Source of the DNA: Triops longicaudatus | Taxonomy: Eukaryota; Arthropoda; Branchiopoda; Notostraca; Triopsidae | Direction: 5' to 3' | Length of the DNA: 64,000 nt | Assembly (NCBI GenBank): GCA_022885665.1 | Contig: JAGQDJ010000006.1 | Coordinates: 372,001 to 436,000, forward strand | Shown here: piece by piece, positions 36,614 through 49,800 of the stretch | Position numbering within the stretch: position 1 is the stretch's first letter | How the letters are laid out: the number at the start of each line of letters is the position of its first letter | Notes under the pieces: model-generated | The model's input: the letters and a program-made list of their open reading frames with translations, nothing else | Told to the model about the DNA's origin: nothing | The model's database searches: none | Program-made: the position numbers and the translations under genes

Positions 36614-39600
36614 ATGCGGAAAAATTGGACTACTTGCCTGCCTTTTGGCCTGCTTATAATAGCCTGTACTAGTTTCCTGCAAGCAAATGCCAACAGCCAC
36701 GTTCCGAGAAGAAAGCTACGCTCAGTCCACGAATACCAGCAACGGAAGCCGGCTATCACAGTCCATGATCACAATGCCGGATCAGAAAGCCGTTCGGAAA
36801 ACTCGCACAATGTTGAGAATGTGTGCGATGTAGCAATTCCCCAATCTATTTACTGCTACTGCGACAGTTTAGAACTAAGAGATGCCATGACCGCTACCTG
36901 TTGGCTTTTTGGTGAAACCCAGCCCAATGCTGGTCACTGGCAAGATTTCCGCTCACAACCGCATTTGACGGAATTGCGAATTGGTTTGCGAGCAGATGGA
37001 CGCCTTAATTTTATCCCTACCCGAGCGCTGACTCATCTGCCCAAGTTAGAAATTGTTGATGTGAAATACGCCAACATTAGCACGATTCGCGAGTTTGCTT
37101 TCGCTAATCTGAGCAAACTAGAAGACCTTAGTCTCATCCACAACCAAATTGTTACGCTGGAACCCAACGCCTTTGCTAACCTCGTCCAGCTCAAAACGCT
37201 CGTCTTGTCGTTCAACAACATTAGCGAAATCAACCGTGACGTCTTCGTCAACTTGCCCAAGTTGCACGAACTGCATTTGGACAAAAACAAAATTACGATA
37301 TTGCATGACCGCGCCTTCCGCGACTTGGTCGAGTTACAAGAACTTTACATGCAACACAATCAAATAGGCGTGATCACGGGTGATACGTTTGTGGGTATGA
37401 AAAGTTTGCGCAAACTTGATTTGCAGAACAATCTGCTGCAAATCTTGGGCGACTTCACGTTCGTTGAAGTCCCTGAACTGGTAGAAATCGACTTACAGGG
37501 CAACCGCATCCAATACGTCCGGGACAATGCTTTGTTCGGCCTCGAGAGACTCGAAGTGATTCATTTGCAGAAAAATAACCTAGTTCAACTAGGCGAGATG
37601 ATTTTTGATTCGCCTCGCAGTTTGCGATACATTGATTTACGAAATAATAAGCTGGATACCTTGGCAGAAGAAACGTGGACCCCCTTGTGGAGAAACCAGT
37701 CCGCGTTGATACAAGTCGGGCTGGAAAGTAAGATACGCTTACATTTACATTCTAGAAAAATAATTAGACTATTAAATTATGCCCTGATTATTCATGTACT
37801 AACCCTGCCCAACTTAAATTATTAGACTACCAGATCTGTTTAAAAATTGTCCCAATAATTCAAGACTATAATGAGAAGCTTTCAGCCGGCACAAAAAAGT
37901 TCACCGCCTCGCTTAGTTCGCTGTTAGGATCTGCGCTGTTATTGCTTTTGGCACAGAACGGAACGTGAAAGCAGCTCTGGTCTATTTGCGAAATATTTAC
38001 TGGGGGATAATTTGCAGTATACATTACCTTTCCCGTGTTTAACTTTGGCAATGCTGGAAACGTTTCATAACCACTTTATTTTCCGCCCACCAACTTTCCT
38101 GGTTAAGCTCTAGTTCCTGTTACCGCAAACGAAATCTTGCACCTTTCGTGCTGAAATGTTAACGGGCAGTTGGACATAAAGTGGATAATGCTGCCCTCTG
38201 CTGTTTATTCTATATACGAAGTCCATCACACACCGGATGCGAACGCGCCATGTTTAAATTCGAGGCGACTTGATGGGTCAGAGGGGAATTTAATCCTGAA
38301 CGATTTTGCATACGCAGAATACTCTTCAAATATTGTCGATAGTTATGTTTAAGGCTGTAATATCCAAATGGTTGAAGTACAGTATTACTATATACGAAAC
38401 GTCGAAGGTAATTTTCAACGATCAAATTCGCGACTTTGTGATGTGATAAGTAAAATAAGAAAAAGTCAGTTGGGTCGTTTTTGCTTTTTTTGGAAAAGAA
38501 GTGTATTTCTTAATATTGTTGGATTAGACAAATAGCTTTTATAAACCGTTCACGACAGCTTCCCTATTTTTACTTACTATTAGCAAACATTTACTTAGTT
38601 ACATAAATTAGTCATCTATTTATTTAATCAATATTTTTAACAAGTTAATTTCTATTTCTTTAGCATTTGCCTGCGTTACTTAATTTTACAGAAAAAGAAT
38701 TATTTAAGGTATTGATTTATTAGTTTTTATCCCTAGATTTCATTTTGTAATTACTTAATTTTACAAGCTTCGGAACAGAAAGTTTTCCCGAGAAAAACGA
38801 CTCGGAATATAGGCCGGTTCAATTAGGATCGAACAGAAGGGTTTCAACCAGACTTGGAAAAACTCAAGTAAATTTAAAGTAGATTTCGAACCGAATTCAA
38901 GCACAATTAAAGCATAATTTATTATTAATTCAAACAATTATATAACCTCATAAAATTTAGTCGCTTCAATGCTATTTTTTTATCAATTCAACTAATCCAG
39001 GGGTTACCAAATTTAAGTCAAAGTAAAAAAATGCTTACTTCTGGTTTTTATAAACAAGTAAATTACTTATGCTTTCTATATCCAACTGTGTTGCAAGTGT
39101 TTTGGCTCTTAAGGATACAATTTTAATGTTTTAATTTGCGTATTTGATTTGTGATTTTTTATTTTTATTCATTTTTTCGAGATGATTTGTGGAAGACGAA
39201 ACCTAAAGTTATTCTTACTTCGCGTGGTACTGTATACAATAGCGCCGAAGTTACGAAGAAAATGTTTAACCCATTTTCTCCTGCAGTTGTCAATTTCAAT
39301 TTAATTTGATTGAAAATGTGTTTTTTATTTAGTTTAATGAGTAGAATTTGTCTACCTCTCCTCTCTACTGTATTGCTTGTAAAATTATAATAAATTGTAG
39401 TTTGTACGCTTTCCACTGGGGAACAATATAAGGACTATACGAAATTTTATAAATGTAGTTGTTAACTATACAGAACTATATTTTGAAAAATTCATAATTA
39501 TATTAAGTATATTCGATTGATACTGTATTTTTTCTTTGCTTCTTTAGTCGGATAGTCAGATTTTGTAGCATCGTGTACTCTGTGTCTAGTAAAAAAATTT

Positions 39601-40629
39601 AAAACAGTTTCACTTTCATAGATTACGCGATAATGTCAGGAAATTACAATACATTTAGCGAATCGTGCCTTCCGTTCGAAAACATGCATGCAAACTAGGA
39701 TATAGACGCCGCTCGAATAGGCTATTACATTCACGATTTAGGGTATTCTCCTCTCGGAAATTGGAATACATGGAAGTTTAACTGAATTCTTTTGTATTGA
39801 GCCTTTTCTGACTCCAGACCCCTGCACTATGGTCAATGGTGCCATAATCCTCTTGTCAAATCGACTCACTATGAATTTTTCATCAGCGCATTCTAAGGGT
39901 GAAGTCACTTAGCATTCCTTTTTGTGACTGGTCATTTTACGTCCCACTGGATCTTCCAATCAGAAAAGTTTATTACAGTGGCGCTATGGGTCACTGAGCT
40001 TGAATAATAATATAACTTGACACCTCTCCAATTTTTCCACACATTGTAACCGTGATATTTGATTCTGTGCAGACAATAACTTCTTCTGTGACTGCCGCAT
40101 TTACTGGATGGTTCGTCTTCACCAAGAAACTACCAACAAGGTCCTAAAGAATGCTCTCGGTAGCTTAATCTGTGACGACAGCCGCAACTTAATCGAAGCA
40201 GTGTCAGCTTTATCGGCGTCGTGTCAACCGACAACCTCAACGACTGATGCACCTCCACCCACTGAACCGACAACTACGACTACGACGACCAAGCCTCGCA
40301 AATTTACGCGAACCAAAACCCCGTTCGCCACCAAATCCACGACCGAAGCTCCTTTGATTGTCACTCAAATTGCGGTAGAAGAAGAAACCATTACGAAAAA
40401 GACCCAGCACGAGTCTGAGACGGGTCCTGAACAACAAGAGCAAAAAACTACAAGCCATCCTCCAGGAAAATCGACAAGCACTCCTATCAGAACGGCGTCA
40501 GATGCAGACCAGAATCACGCGAAGTTGAATAGCCAAAGCTCTGGTTTGGTCAAGCCAAGCTGGTTCCTCCTTGTCAGTTCCTTCGTCCCGTGGATGCTGT
40601 TGCATTTATACTCGAAGCGGACGTTGTAA
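36614..40629 (+). CDS. Connectin-like leucine-rich repeat cell-surface protein
   Basis: Two exons: 36614-37727 and 40073-40629, separated by a 2.3 kb intron (556 aa). The ATG at 36614 is chosen because it starts a signal peptide (TTCLPFGLLIIACTSFLQANA); the open frame upstream of it has no ATG. A cysteine-rich cap (residues about 70-105: VCDVAIP, YCYCDS, TCW) precedes about ten typical 24-residue LRRs (LxxLxLxxNxIxxLxxxAFxxL), then an LRR C-terminal cap (FCDCRIYW ... ICDD ... SC) encoded by exon 2. After that come a Thr/Pro-rich stretch (TEPTTTTTTT) and a hydrophobic tail (SWFLLVSSFVPWMLL) then SKRTL, fitting GPI addition or a single membrane pass. The cap pattern resembles Drosophila Connectin, a homophilic adhesion protein of motor axons and muscles. 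AATAAA at 40884-40889. Confidence 0.85.
37728..40072 (+). other. Intron of the Connectin-like gene
   Basis: 2.3 kb, very AT-rich at 38440-39650, with a 15-nt direct repeat (TTACTTAATTTTACA at 38676-38690 and 38751-38765). I see no coding exon. Confidence 0.6.
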
Positions 40630-42794
40630 ATAATTCGATCTCACTAGTCGTGCCTTTCGGATTCGATAGATGTTCGATGGATTTTTTGCTGTGATGTTAC
40701 GTCGCAAAAAGGAGTTTTGTGGTCAAGCCTCGACTTCGACGCTGTAATATATAGTCAATTCCAAGAGACATGACTGCCATGATAGTTAGTGCTTGATTTT
40801 CCTTCCGCTCTTGTTACTTCCAGTCCAGAATTAGGAAACCATATTTATGATTTATAACCTTATCCCGAGCCTGAAAGACGAGAAATAAAACTTTTTGGTC
40901 ATAATGTTTTGACTTTAAATACTGGTTTACTTATTAATTACTATGACGTAATCCACGTGCTTTACGAGTTGTTTTGCTGAGCCAAGTCATAACATCATGT
41001 TAACGAGTCGTTTCGCAACTACTGCTTACATGTTTAATTCACAACGTGCTTCGGATTTTGTTTACAAAGACAGGGCTGCTCTGCATATATCCTGATAACT
41101 ATCACAAGTTTACAATGTGACCAGCAAGAAAGAACAAATTATCCTTCGTATTTTCTTATTTTAAACTCCGTAGCAATTTTGTCCTGTTTTTGGTTCAGAA
41201 ATTTTCCGGTATCAAGTACAGTATAGTAAAGCAATTTTTTGCTTATTTTTTTTTACGACAGCAAAGTGAGAAGCTACGAAACTAAAGCTAAGCAGTGTGT
41301 TGCCATATTTTCCAGTGAACCCGACATGAATTACAAACCTAGTGTTAACCTTTATATTATTGAGCGGTCATCGATCGGAAAAACTCTCTTTCAATCGTCC
41401 ATATAACTTCCGAGCATTAGTTAAGGAAACATCTCGTGACTGGGCTGTGACGAGCCCTCATTCCGCCCACTTCATAAGGGTCACTTCATTGACATGGGTT
41501 GGACGTTATGAAACTGAGATCCCATGCAGGAAGAAAAGTAGGCATATTAAACGTACCGCATTTGTGATTCCACACAATCAACATAGATATTGCTATAGGT
41601 GTGTCCCTTGTAAAACGAAAAGCACTCTCGTTAATGCGACGCATGCATTCTCTCCAGCGAATACCTAGCTTAATTATCAGCATGCATACTATGGAGTCAA
41701 GGCTTTTTGAGGTGTAAACAACATAAAAAAGCTAGAGTGGGGAAATAAATTCTGTGACAAATGCTGTGGCATACGCAAACGCGTTCACCTTCCTATCTTG
41801 GTTACTAAGGAGTCCTACACATAAGCAGCTCTTTTAATAAGCGAGGTTGAACAGGTACAGTTCAACGCACACCTCGACCATGTCCTTGTTTACTACTATG
41901 CAAGTCATAAATCATACCCTCGTTAACCAAGATAAAGTACCTCAACTGAGTGACAAATTACTTACACCGCCGGATGCTTCGTTCACTTGAACAAACATTT
42001 CTTGAAAGTAACATTTAAATTTCTGTATTTCATCTTTCCAAAGCATACAGAATTCTTAGAGAATTTACCATAAATACTGAGAAAATTGCAGAGATCTGCA
42101 ACAGGATTAGCCAAACTCGTCTTGATTTATTAAATTACAATGAATTGTGACATAGTTCGAGAAAACCAGTAAGGCTTAGTTCGACACACGACTTAGATTG
42201 TTACTGATACAGAAGACGGGTAACATTTTTATAGGGTAAAACTCGCCGAAGTGGCTCTTAGGGTTATAAGCTTATGTCCAAGCGAATAGAACAAAGTTGA
42301 CATGCAAACGTTTGAGTTCTCAGAATCAAGGAGGGAAAGCAATTGAGAATTCCCTGTAAGATTGAATACAACGTATAATTATGGACCGCTGTCCCATACA
42401 GGACTAATTTGAACGTATTTGAGCGAATTTCGAAAAAAATGAAAAAATACAAGCAACAAAAATATCATCTGAAAATATTTAAAAATTTGTTTTATCTACT
42501 ATTCTACCCATTTTGCACCTAACTATTCACACCTTTATTAGTCTGCGTTGCTGGCAAAAGTTGGTGGGCCTGATGCCAGACAAAAACTCACATTTTTATG
42601 CAAGGTACGTATACACCTCTTGCCGACCAGAGACCTTATATATAAAGGCAACCTGCTTGTAGAAAGGGTCATTAAGTTAGCGGAGAGGTGACCAGATCTG
42701 TGCTCGTACATGTCGGAAAAGTAGACAAGTTTTCATTATTTTGGTTTCACGTATAAGCTAAAGTCAAGTACGTAGGTAACTGCTGGCTATAATC
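40630..42794. other. Intergenic between the Connectin-like gene and Rh1
   Basis: 2.2 kb, holding the Connectin-like 3' UTR (AATAAA at 40884) and the Rh1 promoter (TATA-like element at 42637). I see no gene; the open frame at 41342-41668 shows no motif. Confidence 0.5.
42637..42646 (+). promoter_or_regulatory. TATA-box candidate for Rh1 exon 1a
   Basis: TATATATAAA followed by GG, 149-158 bp before the exon 1a ATG at 42795. A start site about 30 bp downstream would leave a 5' UTR of roughly 120 nt. Position and sequence fit a core promoter; unproven. Confidence 0.5.
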
Positions 42795-42966
42795 ATGCTG
42801 GGTATTTTGGGAGAAGGAAGACACGTCCCGGTCTTAATTGGACTCCAAATCGCCTTTATTATCATCTTTGGTATATTTGCGGATTACGATGAAGTAGCCG
42901 ATAGTGGTGCAGCAGCTGGAAAGCATGACAAAAACGAGAACAATGACGTCCAACACTATTACCCAA
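42795..42966 (+). CDS. Rh1 alternative first coding exon 1a
   Basis: An ATG at 42795 opens 57 codons ending in phase 1 with an A at a GTAAAT donor. It encodes a first transmembrane helix (VLIGLQIAFIIIFGIFADYD) and an extracellular loop ending in YYP. Joining exon 2 (43827) gives YYP-MFQDVHVM, the typical Rh loop-to-TM2 junction. Exon 1b at 43546 encodes a different TM1 and ends with the same base and phase, so the two are mutually exclusive starts. With 1a the protein is 488 aa. Confidence 0.75.
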
Positions 42967-43545
42967 GTAAATACATACGGCAACCCTTTCGAGAAGTCAT
43001 TTTTCTAAGAAATTATGTTAATACCACTAAGGTTTTACAAGACGCATAAGCCTTTGTCCTAATCGGGCAGAACATCTCAGGTTTCTCCCATAGGTTAAGC
43101 ATGCCAAGGCTAATCGCGGTACGATTCCGAGTTTCGCGGTTACTTTCGTACACCGTGCGACTTTACAAGCCGAGCACGTTTTCTTGCAACAGCTAAACAC
43201 GGATAACTAGGTATTGATAACCCGCGGAGGGTCAATCTTTGTGTGTCATCTGAAGAGCAAAAAATAGATCGTTAGTGTTATCGGCTACTTTCTTTCGCGT
43301 ACGACAAAATAGATAACCTTGCACTCTAATTGTTTAGCCCAGAGAAAAGCGAGAAGATACCAGTTTCATAGAATGTACTAAAAAAAATCCACACTAAGTT
43401 ATAGAAAGCTTTGCAAGACAAGTTTCACAGTCTCGAACAGTTAACCAGCTTACAAACTTGTTTCGTGCACTCCTGTTTCGTGAAAAGTCTCTTACATTTT
43501 CTTGCAGGACAAAAAATACCCGTCTTGTTTTTATATACGTAAATA

Positions 43546-45657
43546 ATGCATTCAGAGGGTGTGAAAACGGCTGCCGTGCTCGTTTTGCTTCAAATGGCCA
43601 TGGCTTGTTTGTTCGCTGGTTTTGTAGACTACGAAGATCAAGCGAATGCTTCCAATGTCAAGAATAGTGTAGAACCCGCATTAGGTGGTTTTAGTCGAGA
43701 AAAGCAAAAGCTAATGCGATTTTATCCTAGTGAGTACTAAAAGCTAGCCATGTGTCATAAAGGGACTTTGCACCTGGAATTAAAAGCTTACCTTTTGCGT
43801 TTGGCCTCTTTTTCGTTGTGTTTCAGTGTTCCAGGATGTCCACGTTATGATGTTTATTGGTTTCGGCTTTTTGATGACATTTTTGAAACGCTACAGCTAT
43901 AGTGCTGTAGCCCTCAACTTCTTGATTGCTGCCATCGTTTTACAATGGGCCACCTTGTGTCAAGGTTTCTTCCACAGTTTTAAGACCGGCACGCTGCTCA
44001 TCAACATAGAAAAGTAAACGACCCCTACCGCGTGTGCGTTAAGATCTTTAACTAACATATTCTACTTTTGAAATAGTTTGCTGAATGCCGATTTTGCCTC
44101 AGCCACCGTTCTCATTTCTTTTGGGGCCGTCTTGGGAGTGACAACTCCATTGCAACTGATTACCATGGCCTTAATCGAAACTGCTCTCTTCGCTACCAAC
44201 GAGTGGATTGGTTTGGATTTGCTAGAGGTAAAAGCTAATGTATCCTGAACTCATTTCCATTCCCCTTTTGCCCTGACGCCTATCAATTATGAATTTTATA
44301 CAAATACGGCCACGTATCCTAAACCCAGTGTGCTTATGGACTTATGCAAATCGCAGGCTGTTGACGTTGGAGGTTCTATGTTTGTTCACGTTTTCGGAGC
44401 ATACTTCGGGCTAATGGTCAGCATGGGTCTCAAGCGAGACGTAAGCTCTGCCAAAGAAGGGGCAGTCTATCATTCCGATGTCTTCGCCATGATCGGTAAA
44501 AACCCGCTTGAATACCAAATTCTGGCTATAAATAACATTAGCGCTTCTTTCACTTTTACCTCTTCCACACAGGTACCATCTTTTTATGGCTGTTCTGGCC
44601 CAGTTTCAATGCCGGCTTAGCGGAAGGCGACGCTCAGCATAGGGCCGTAATTAACACGTATTATTCCTTGGCTGCCTGTTGCGTTACAGCCTTTGCCTTC
44701 TCCTCTCTTCTGAGCAAGGAAAATAAATTCGATATGGTAGACTTTCCTAAAAGCTCCATTTAAGTAACCAACCACTTAACTTAAGCGAGGAAACGAATTT
44801 TCTGCTTAGGTTCATATCCAAAATTCTACATTAGCGGGAGGCGTGGCTATTGGTACAGCGGCCGATATGATGATCCACCCTTTCGGAGCTATGATTGTGG
44901 GCAGCATAGCGGGTGCTGTCTCAGTAATGGGCTACCGATTCCTCACAGTAATGCTCGCTATATTAGCATACATAGTAGAATAAATTCCATTCCATTTTTT
45001 CTTTCTTAAAGCCATTCCTAAACAAGAGGCTAGGACTTCACGACACATGTGGCGTACACAATCTACATGGAATGCCAGGTGTGATTGCGGCTATTGTTGG
45101 AGGCATTGTTGCAGCGTGTGCTACACCAGAAGAATACAGTTACAAGTACAAAATAAAAAAAAGTATTTCGTTGGTACACTAGTAACTATATTTACCTAAA
45201 TTTCGACAGCTTGTATCGCCAATTTCCTGCCCGCGCTCCTCATGCGAACACGTCCGAGTTTGTTGAGATTTTTTCACATAACACGGGGATCAAACCCGGT
45301 CACGACAGATCAGCTATGGAGCAAGGCTCATATCAGATAGCTGCTTTAGCGGTGACACTAGCAATTGCCCTGACAGGGGGACTTGTTACAGGTAAGTTTG
45401 GGGTGAAAACCAACGATGTCGTGATTGGTACTGATCTAAAGCTTGATTGATCTATAGGCCTGATTCTCCGATTACCCGTTTTTGGAAAAGTCTCGCGTGA
45501 GCATTTGTTTGACGACGAACATTCGTGGGAAGTTCCTGAACCTGAAGAAACTCATGGTAATGGCCTTTCCAACAATTCTCATACTGGTGGTCACCTCTCC
45601 ACTCCTGGTCCTCACCAGCAATCGTATAACTTACATCAAAGAGACAGCAAGATGTGA
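43546..45657 (+). CDS. Rh-type ammonium transporter 1 (exon 1b form)
   Basis: Nine exons: 43546-43729, 43827-44013, 44077-44227, 44357-44495, 44573-44736, 44810-44947, 45012-45145, 45210-45391, 45458-45657 (492 aa). Members of the Rh/Amt family conduct ammonia/ammonium across membranes. About 12 membrane segments are predicted, with Rh signatures MFQDVHVM, FGFLMTFLKRY, GGSMFVHVFGAYFGL (first pore histidine, preceded by the conserved Asp) and DTCGVHNLHGMPG (second pore histidine). The cytosolic C-terminus is His/Ser/Asn-rich. Exon 1b lies 38 bp after a strong acceptor-like sequence (polypyrimidine then AG at 43506-43507), so it may be reached by splicing from an upstream non-coding exon. A second Rh gene follows in tandem. 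ATTAAA at 45682 may be the poly(A) signal. Confidence 0.93.
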
Positions 45658-46861
45658 AAATTGATTGTATACCAATAAGAAATTAAAGAACTCCTAGGCC
45701 TATTTTTTCTAACTGCTACGGTACCAACAGTCCAAATTGGAACTACCGAATGTTTCCTTCGCACAAAGTGATGTCTGACTTGCTTCTTTCCGGATTTCTA
45801 CTTTCCGAATTACGACAAAAGTGACGATGCGAATAAATACAATGACAAAAGTTTTGCTTTGTCTTTCAGTTCCCCAAACAAGAGAAGAAGAACGCCTTAT
45901 GTCTTCGCGCTCCAAAACTGCACGTGTTGGTGGAAAGTGACTGTCTTAATCGTAATGTAAAGCTGGATTTCAGCGTCCTACTGGACATAATGGCATATAA
46001 AATTGTTTGTACTACAAACAAGTCATTTTGGGTTTGCGCTCTCTGAAACTTGGACACAAAAAGCATTTGGTTGAAGGTGTAAAAAAAATTACCTTGTATA
46101 AACTTGTCTTGTCGGTATTTCACACCAGCCTTTTCAAATGGACTGCATCCAACTTCTGGCTTCAAGCTGCATTTGCTGGCTGTGTCTACAACACTTTCGA
46201 GCTCCATAAGTCATGGCAGTAGAAGTCCCGCTGCTCACTCCTGGCGTTCCTTAAGGTCTTTCTCACGTGTACTCAGCTCGGCCATGTCGACTACGAGGGA
46301 GACCTTTTACTAATTTATGCACACTCTTTTTGGTTACGAACCCTTTAGAAAGAGAGATACAAATTGAAAATTCAGCGTCTTTCCTTACTTTCTGTACGTT
46401 AAGAACTTGTAATCCTAATCAAGCTATCTAATTTGAGTTTTCCAGCCGCTCCCAACCTGCTGAATCGACTGTAGTCCAGTTTGACCACAGTCGCCAGTGC
46501 GAATACTTCACAATCTTGCCAATTAGATGTAGACAGGTTCTTCGTCTTGTTTTTGGCGGACGACGAAAGAGTCTGCGCAAGGCTGCTATAGAAGATGGTG
46601 CCACCGGGACCGCAGCATCAGTTCGTCAGATGCGGAGGTGCGGGACAGTCGTGAAGATTTGAGTTTCTTGGCGGGAAAGGACTAAAATTCTCCAAACTGG
46701 CTTGTGTGTTTGAACCAACCGACATCTTTCCTTGTATGTCCTCGTAAATAAAGCAATCAAAATACTCAGGTGTGACTCCTCGTATAAACCAAGCGAACAT
46801 GCTTATTTACTCTCGCAGTTTAGTCAGATAACCCTTCGTTCTGAGAAAGTGTGTAAAGAAA
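45658..46861. other. Intergenic between Rh1 and Rh2
   Basis: 1.2 kb with the Rh1 3' end and the Rh2 promoter. On the minus strand at about 45866-46288 there are Cys- and Lys-rich open segments that may be a small or decayed gene (see findings). Nothing else is recognised. Confidence 0.4.
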
Positions 46862-49800
46862 ATGGCGATTCCTGTTATGCAACTAGTATTGTTAACTTTA
46901 CAGTTAGTGTTGGTGTTAGTTTTTGCACTTTTTGTGGAATTCGAGACGAAGGACATTACGAATGTGCCGCCGCGCAAATCACACATAACAAGAGGGATCC
47001 AAGCAGGATTTGTGCCGGAACCTGAGATTCGTAATAGTAGTTCGTTTCTCGGGCATAAGCAACCTGATCCTGATTATCCAGCTTTTGCGGATGGGCAAAT
47101 ATCCCTGAGCAACGAATCCGACCAGCATCAGCAAGAGCAACAGCATGAGGAGCAAAGGCCGAGTCCGTTCGAGCAAGAAAACGAATATTACGACTTGGAT
47201 TTAGATTTCCCTGGCAGCATCCAGAAGCGATCTACAGAAGGTTTCAAAGAACTGACGAGCGTGTCAGAGGAAGGCAGACCGCCTTCTTCTAATATTCAAA
47301 TTTTCATCGTACGTGATGGCACAGCGTTAACGTCTTCTTCAAGTAGGTACTCTGCAAAGTCTAGAAGTTAATTAAAGCCCTTTCTCGTGCCTACCTGCTT
47401 TTCAGCGAATATCAGAAGGCCAAGAGGGCCGGTCGGTGTATTTGACCCTTTCCTTACATTTCCTATCATTTAGAACACCATTTCGTTAGGCCGACCTCCT
47501 CATTTTCGTGTGAAAACTTGAAATACGAGATTGTAACGCCACTGACCAAAGAAATAAAGCCTCCTCATTTGTCGGTAGAATTATACCCAGCCGCCCAAAA
47601 AGCCGTGTAAATGGACTTATTCTTTTGACTCGAGTCGTAAACCATTTAACAGCAACGTGCTGGTTGGTAAGTGCGGGGTAGTATAAAGGCTTGAGCGGCA
47701 GAAAGGTATAAGGATTCAAATGCCGGATGACTGTAATTTTCTCCCGCGTATAGCTTTGAAGTTCTAATACGCTAAAACTTTTCAAATGATACCAAATCAT
47801 CGCATGGTCTCAAACAAAATAGACTATATCAAGAAACTAGTCGCTCTAAAAAAAAAGCTACTGACCTCAACCGGTTCGTTAAGCTTGTTATTTGCTACGT
47901 TTGGTTTTATTGCCCATGCACGTAGACAGCGTGTAATTTGCTTCTTTCACCAACAATACATGTTTAGAAGATGGACATACAAGAAGTCAAGCAGCTAGAA
48001 AATAACCCCATATGCTTAACACAGCCGGGGAACTGCAAGCGAAAAAAAAAGAATGGTATGCCAGGCCTAGAGAACGGTTTCAGACACCAGTCCACCTCGG
48101 GGACAAGCTCATTTGCATGCCATTAGCATGTATCCTTAGCAGACGTAAACATATTTTTCTTACAAGTGCTCTGCTTGAAGATCAACTCGAAAATAGCCAC
48201 CTTGAAATCTCTTCGTAATAAGCCGACCGGCCCAACCTGTTAATTGCGGGAATTAACGTCCTCAGCGTCTCTGGTTTGGGATCTGATTTTAAGAACCCTT
48301 TTTTCGCTTGGTTTTTTTTGACTTGATTGTTTTCTACCTTTGCGTGCGTAAAAACTTGCCTTCGATGAATAGATTTGCTGTTCAGCGACCAATTTATTAT
48401 GAGCTTCATGGGCCTGGGATTTCTGCTGACGTTGATTTATCGGAATAATTACGCCACTAGTGCCTTCAACTTCCTCACCGTTGCTGTCGTCCTCCAGTGG
48501 GCCACCATATGTCACGGATTCTTTCACAACTTCCACGCCGGCACAATTCGGCTCAACTTTTCAAAGTAATATCGTTTACAACATCGCCTAACTGAAACAG
48601 TGAAACGAGTAGCCTTTGCTTGATTTGACAACATGGACAGCATTTGCGCAAAATGTGTAACTAAACGACAGCTGACAGGGTCAAAAGGTTAACAAGAACA
48701 CAAGGAGCTGCATTTATGTTTGGAAGACCGTCTCCTCTGAGATGAGACTTGGGGGTTGGCCGCTTTGAGTCACAAGCGAAGGCATTCAAAAACGTCTTCC
48801 TCGTATGATTTATACAATGTTTTCTCAATCCTACAGTTGGCTCCAGGCCCTATTTGCGGCGGCAGCAGTTCTAGTTTCGTACGTGCCTGTCCAGAGTTCT
48901 TCTACACCTTTCCAATTACTGTTTTCGGCACTCGTGGTCGCCACGTTATACAACGTAAATGAGTGGATTGGATCTACCATCTTTCACGTAATGAAACTGT
49001 TGTATCTCTATATTAATAAAACATTTTTTTTGTGTCTCGGGTAACGACATACGATAGTTAACTTAATAACTACTCCTACAGGCCAAGGATCCAGGCGGGT
49101 CCCTTTTCCTGCATGCTTTTGGCGCCTTCTTCGGTCTCTCCATGAGCTTCGCGCTGCGGACGCGAAAAGTACGCCTGATAATCGAACCACTGGAAAGTGC
49201 AGTTGTATCCTTAAGTAAGCACAGAACACCAACGTTATGCTAATGAAGTTCTGACAGACTAAAACTCATATTTCATTACTTTCCTTTTCTGACTACTTTT
49301 TGCTAAAAAAATCAGGTACCAGCTTTTTATGGCTCTTCTGGCCATGCTTCATAGCTGGTCTCACGATGGGGAACGCCCACCGCGTTCTCGCGAACACTTA
49401 TTTAACTTTTGCAACATGCTGCAGCACAGCTTTCGCCTTAACATCACTACTCCGGGTCGAATACAAAGTTAGCATGGTAATCCCTCAAACTAGCTGCTCA
49501 ATTTGACGCAATCCTTGTACAACGACCTGCAAAAGAGTCTAATTACTTCACTTTTTACGGCACATTTAGAAAGATGTCCAGAACTGGACCATGGCTGGTG
49601 GAGTAGCCATTGCATCCGTTGCCGATCTCATCATAAACCCCTTCGGTGGTATGATAATAGGCTGTATAGCTGGTATTACTACAGTCTTGGCTCAAGCGTT
49701 TATTACGGTAAACCCCGAACCCTCGGGAAACTGCACTGAATAAGTGCACTGTGAAACCTCATGACATTTTTTTAACCCTCCTCGCAATTCTTAAACGTTT

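Noticed and set aside
38676..38765. 15-nt direct repeat in the Connectin-like intron
   Set aside because: Low-complexity AT-rich sequence; a repeat of this size is weak evidence for an element.
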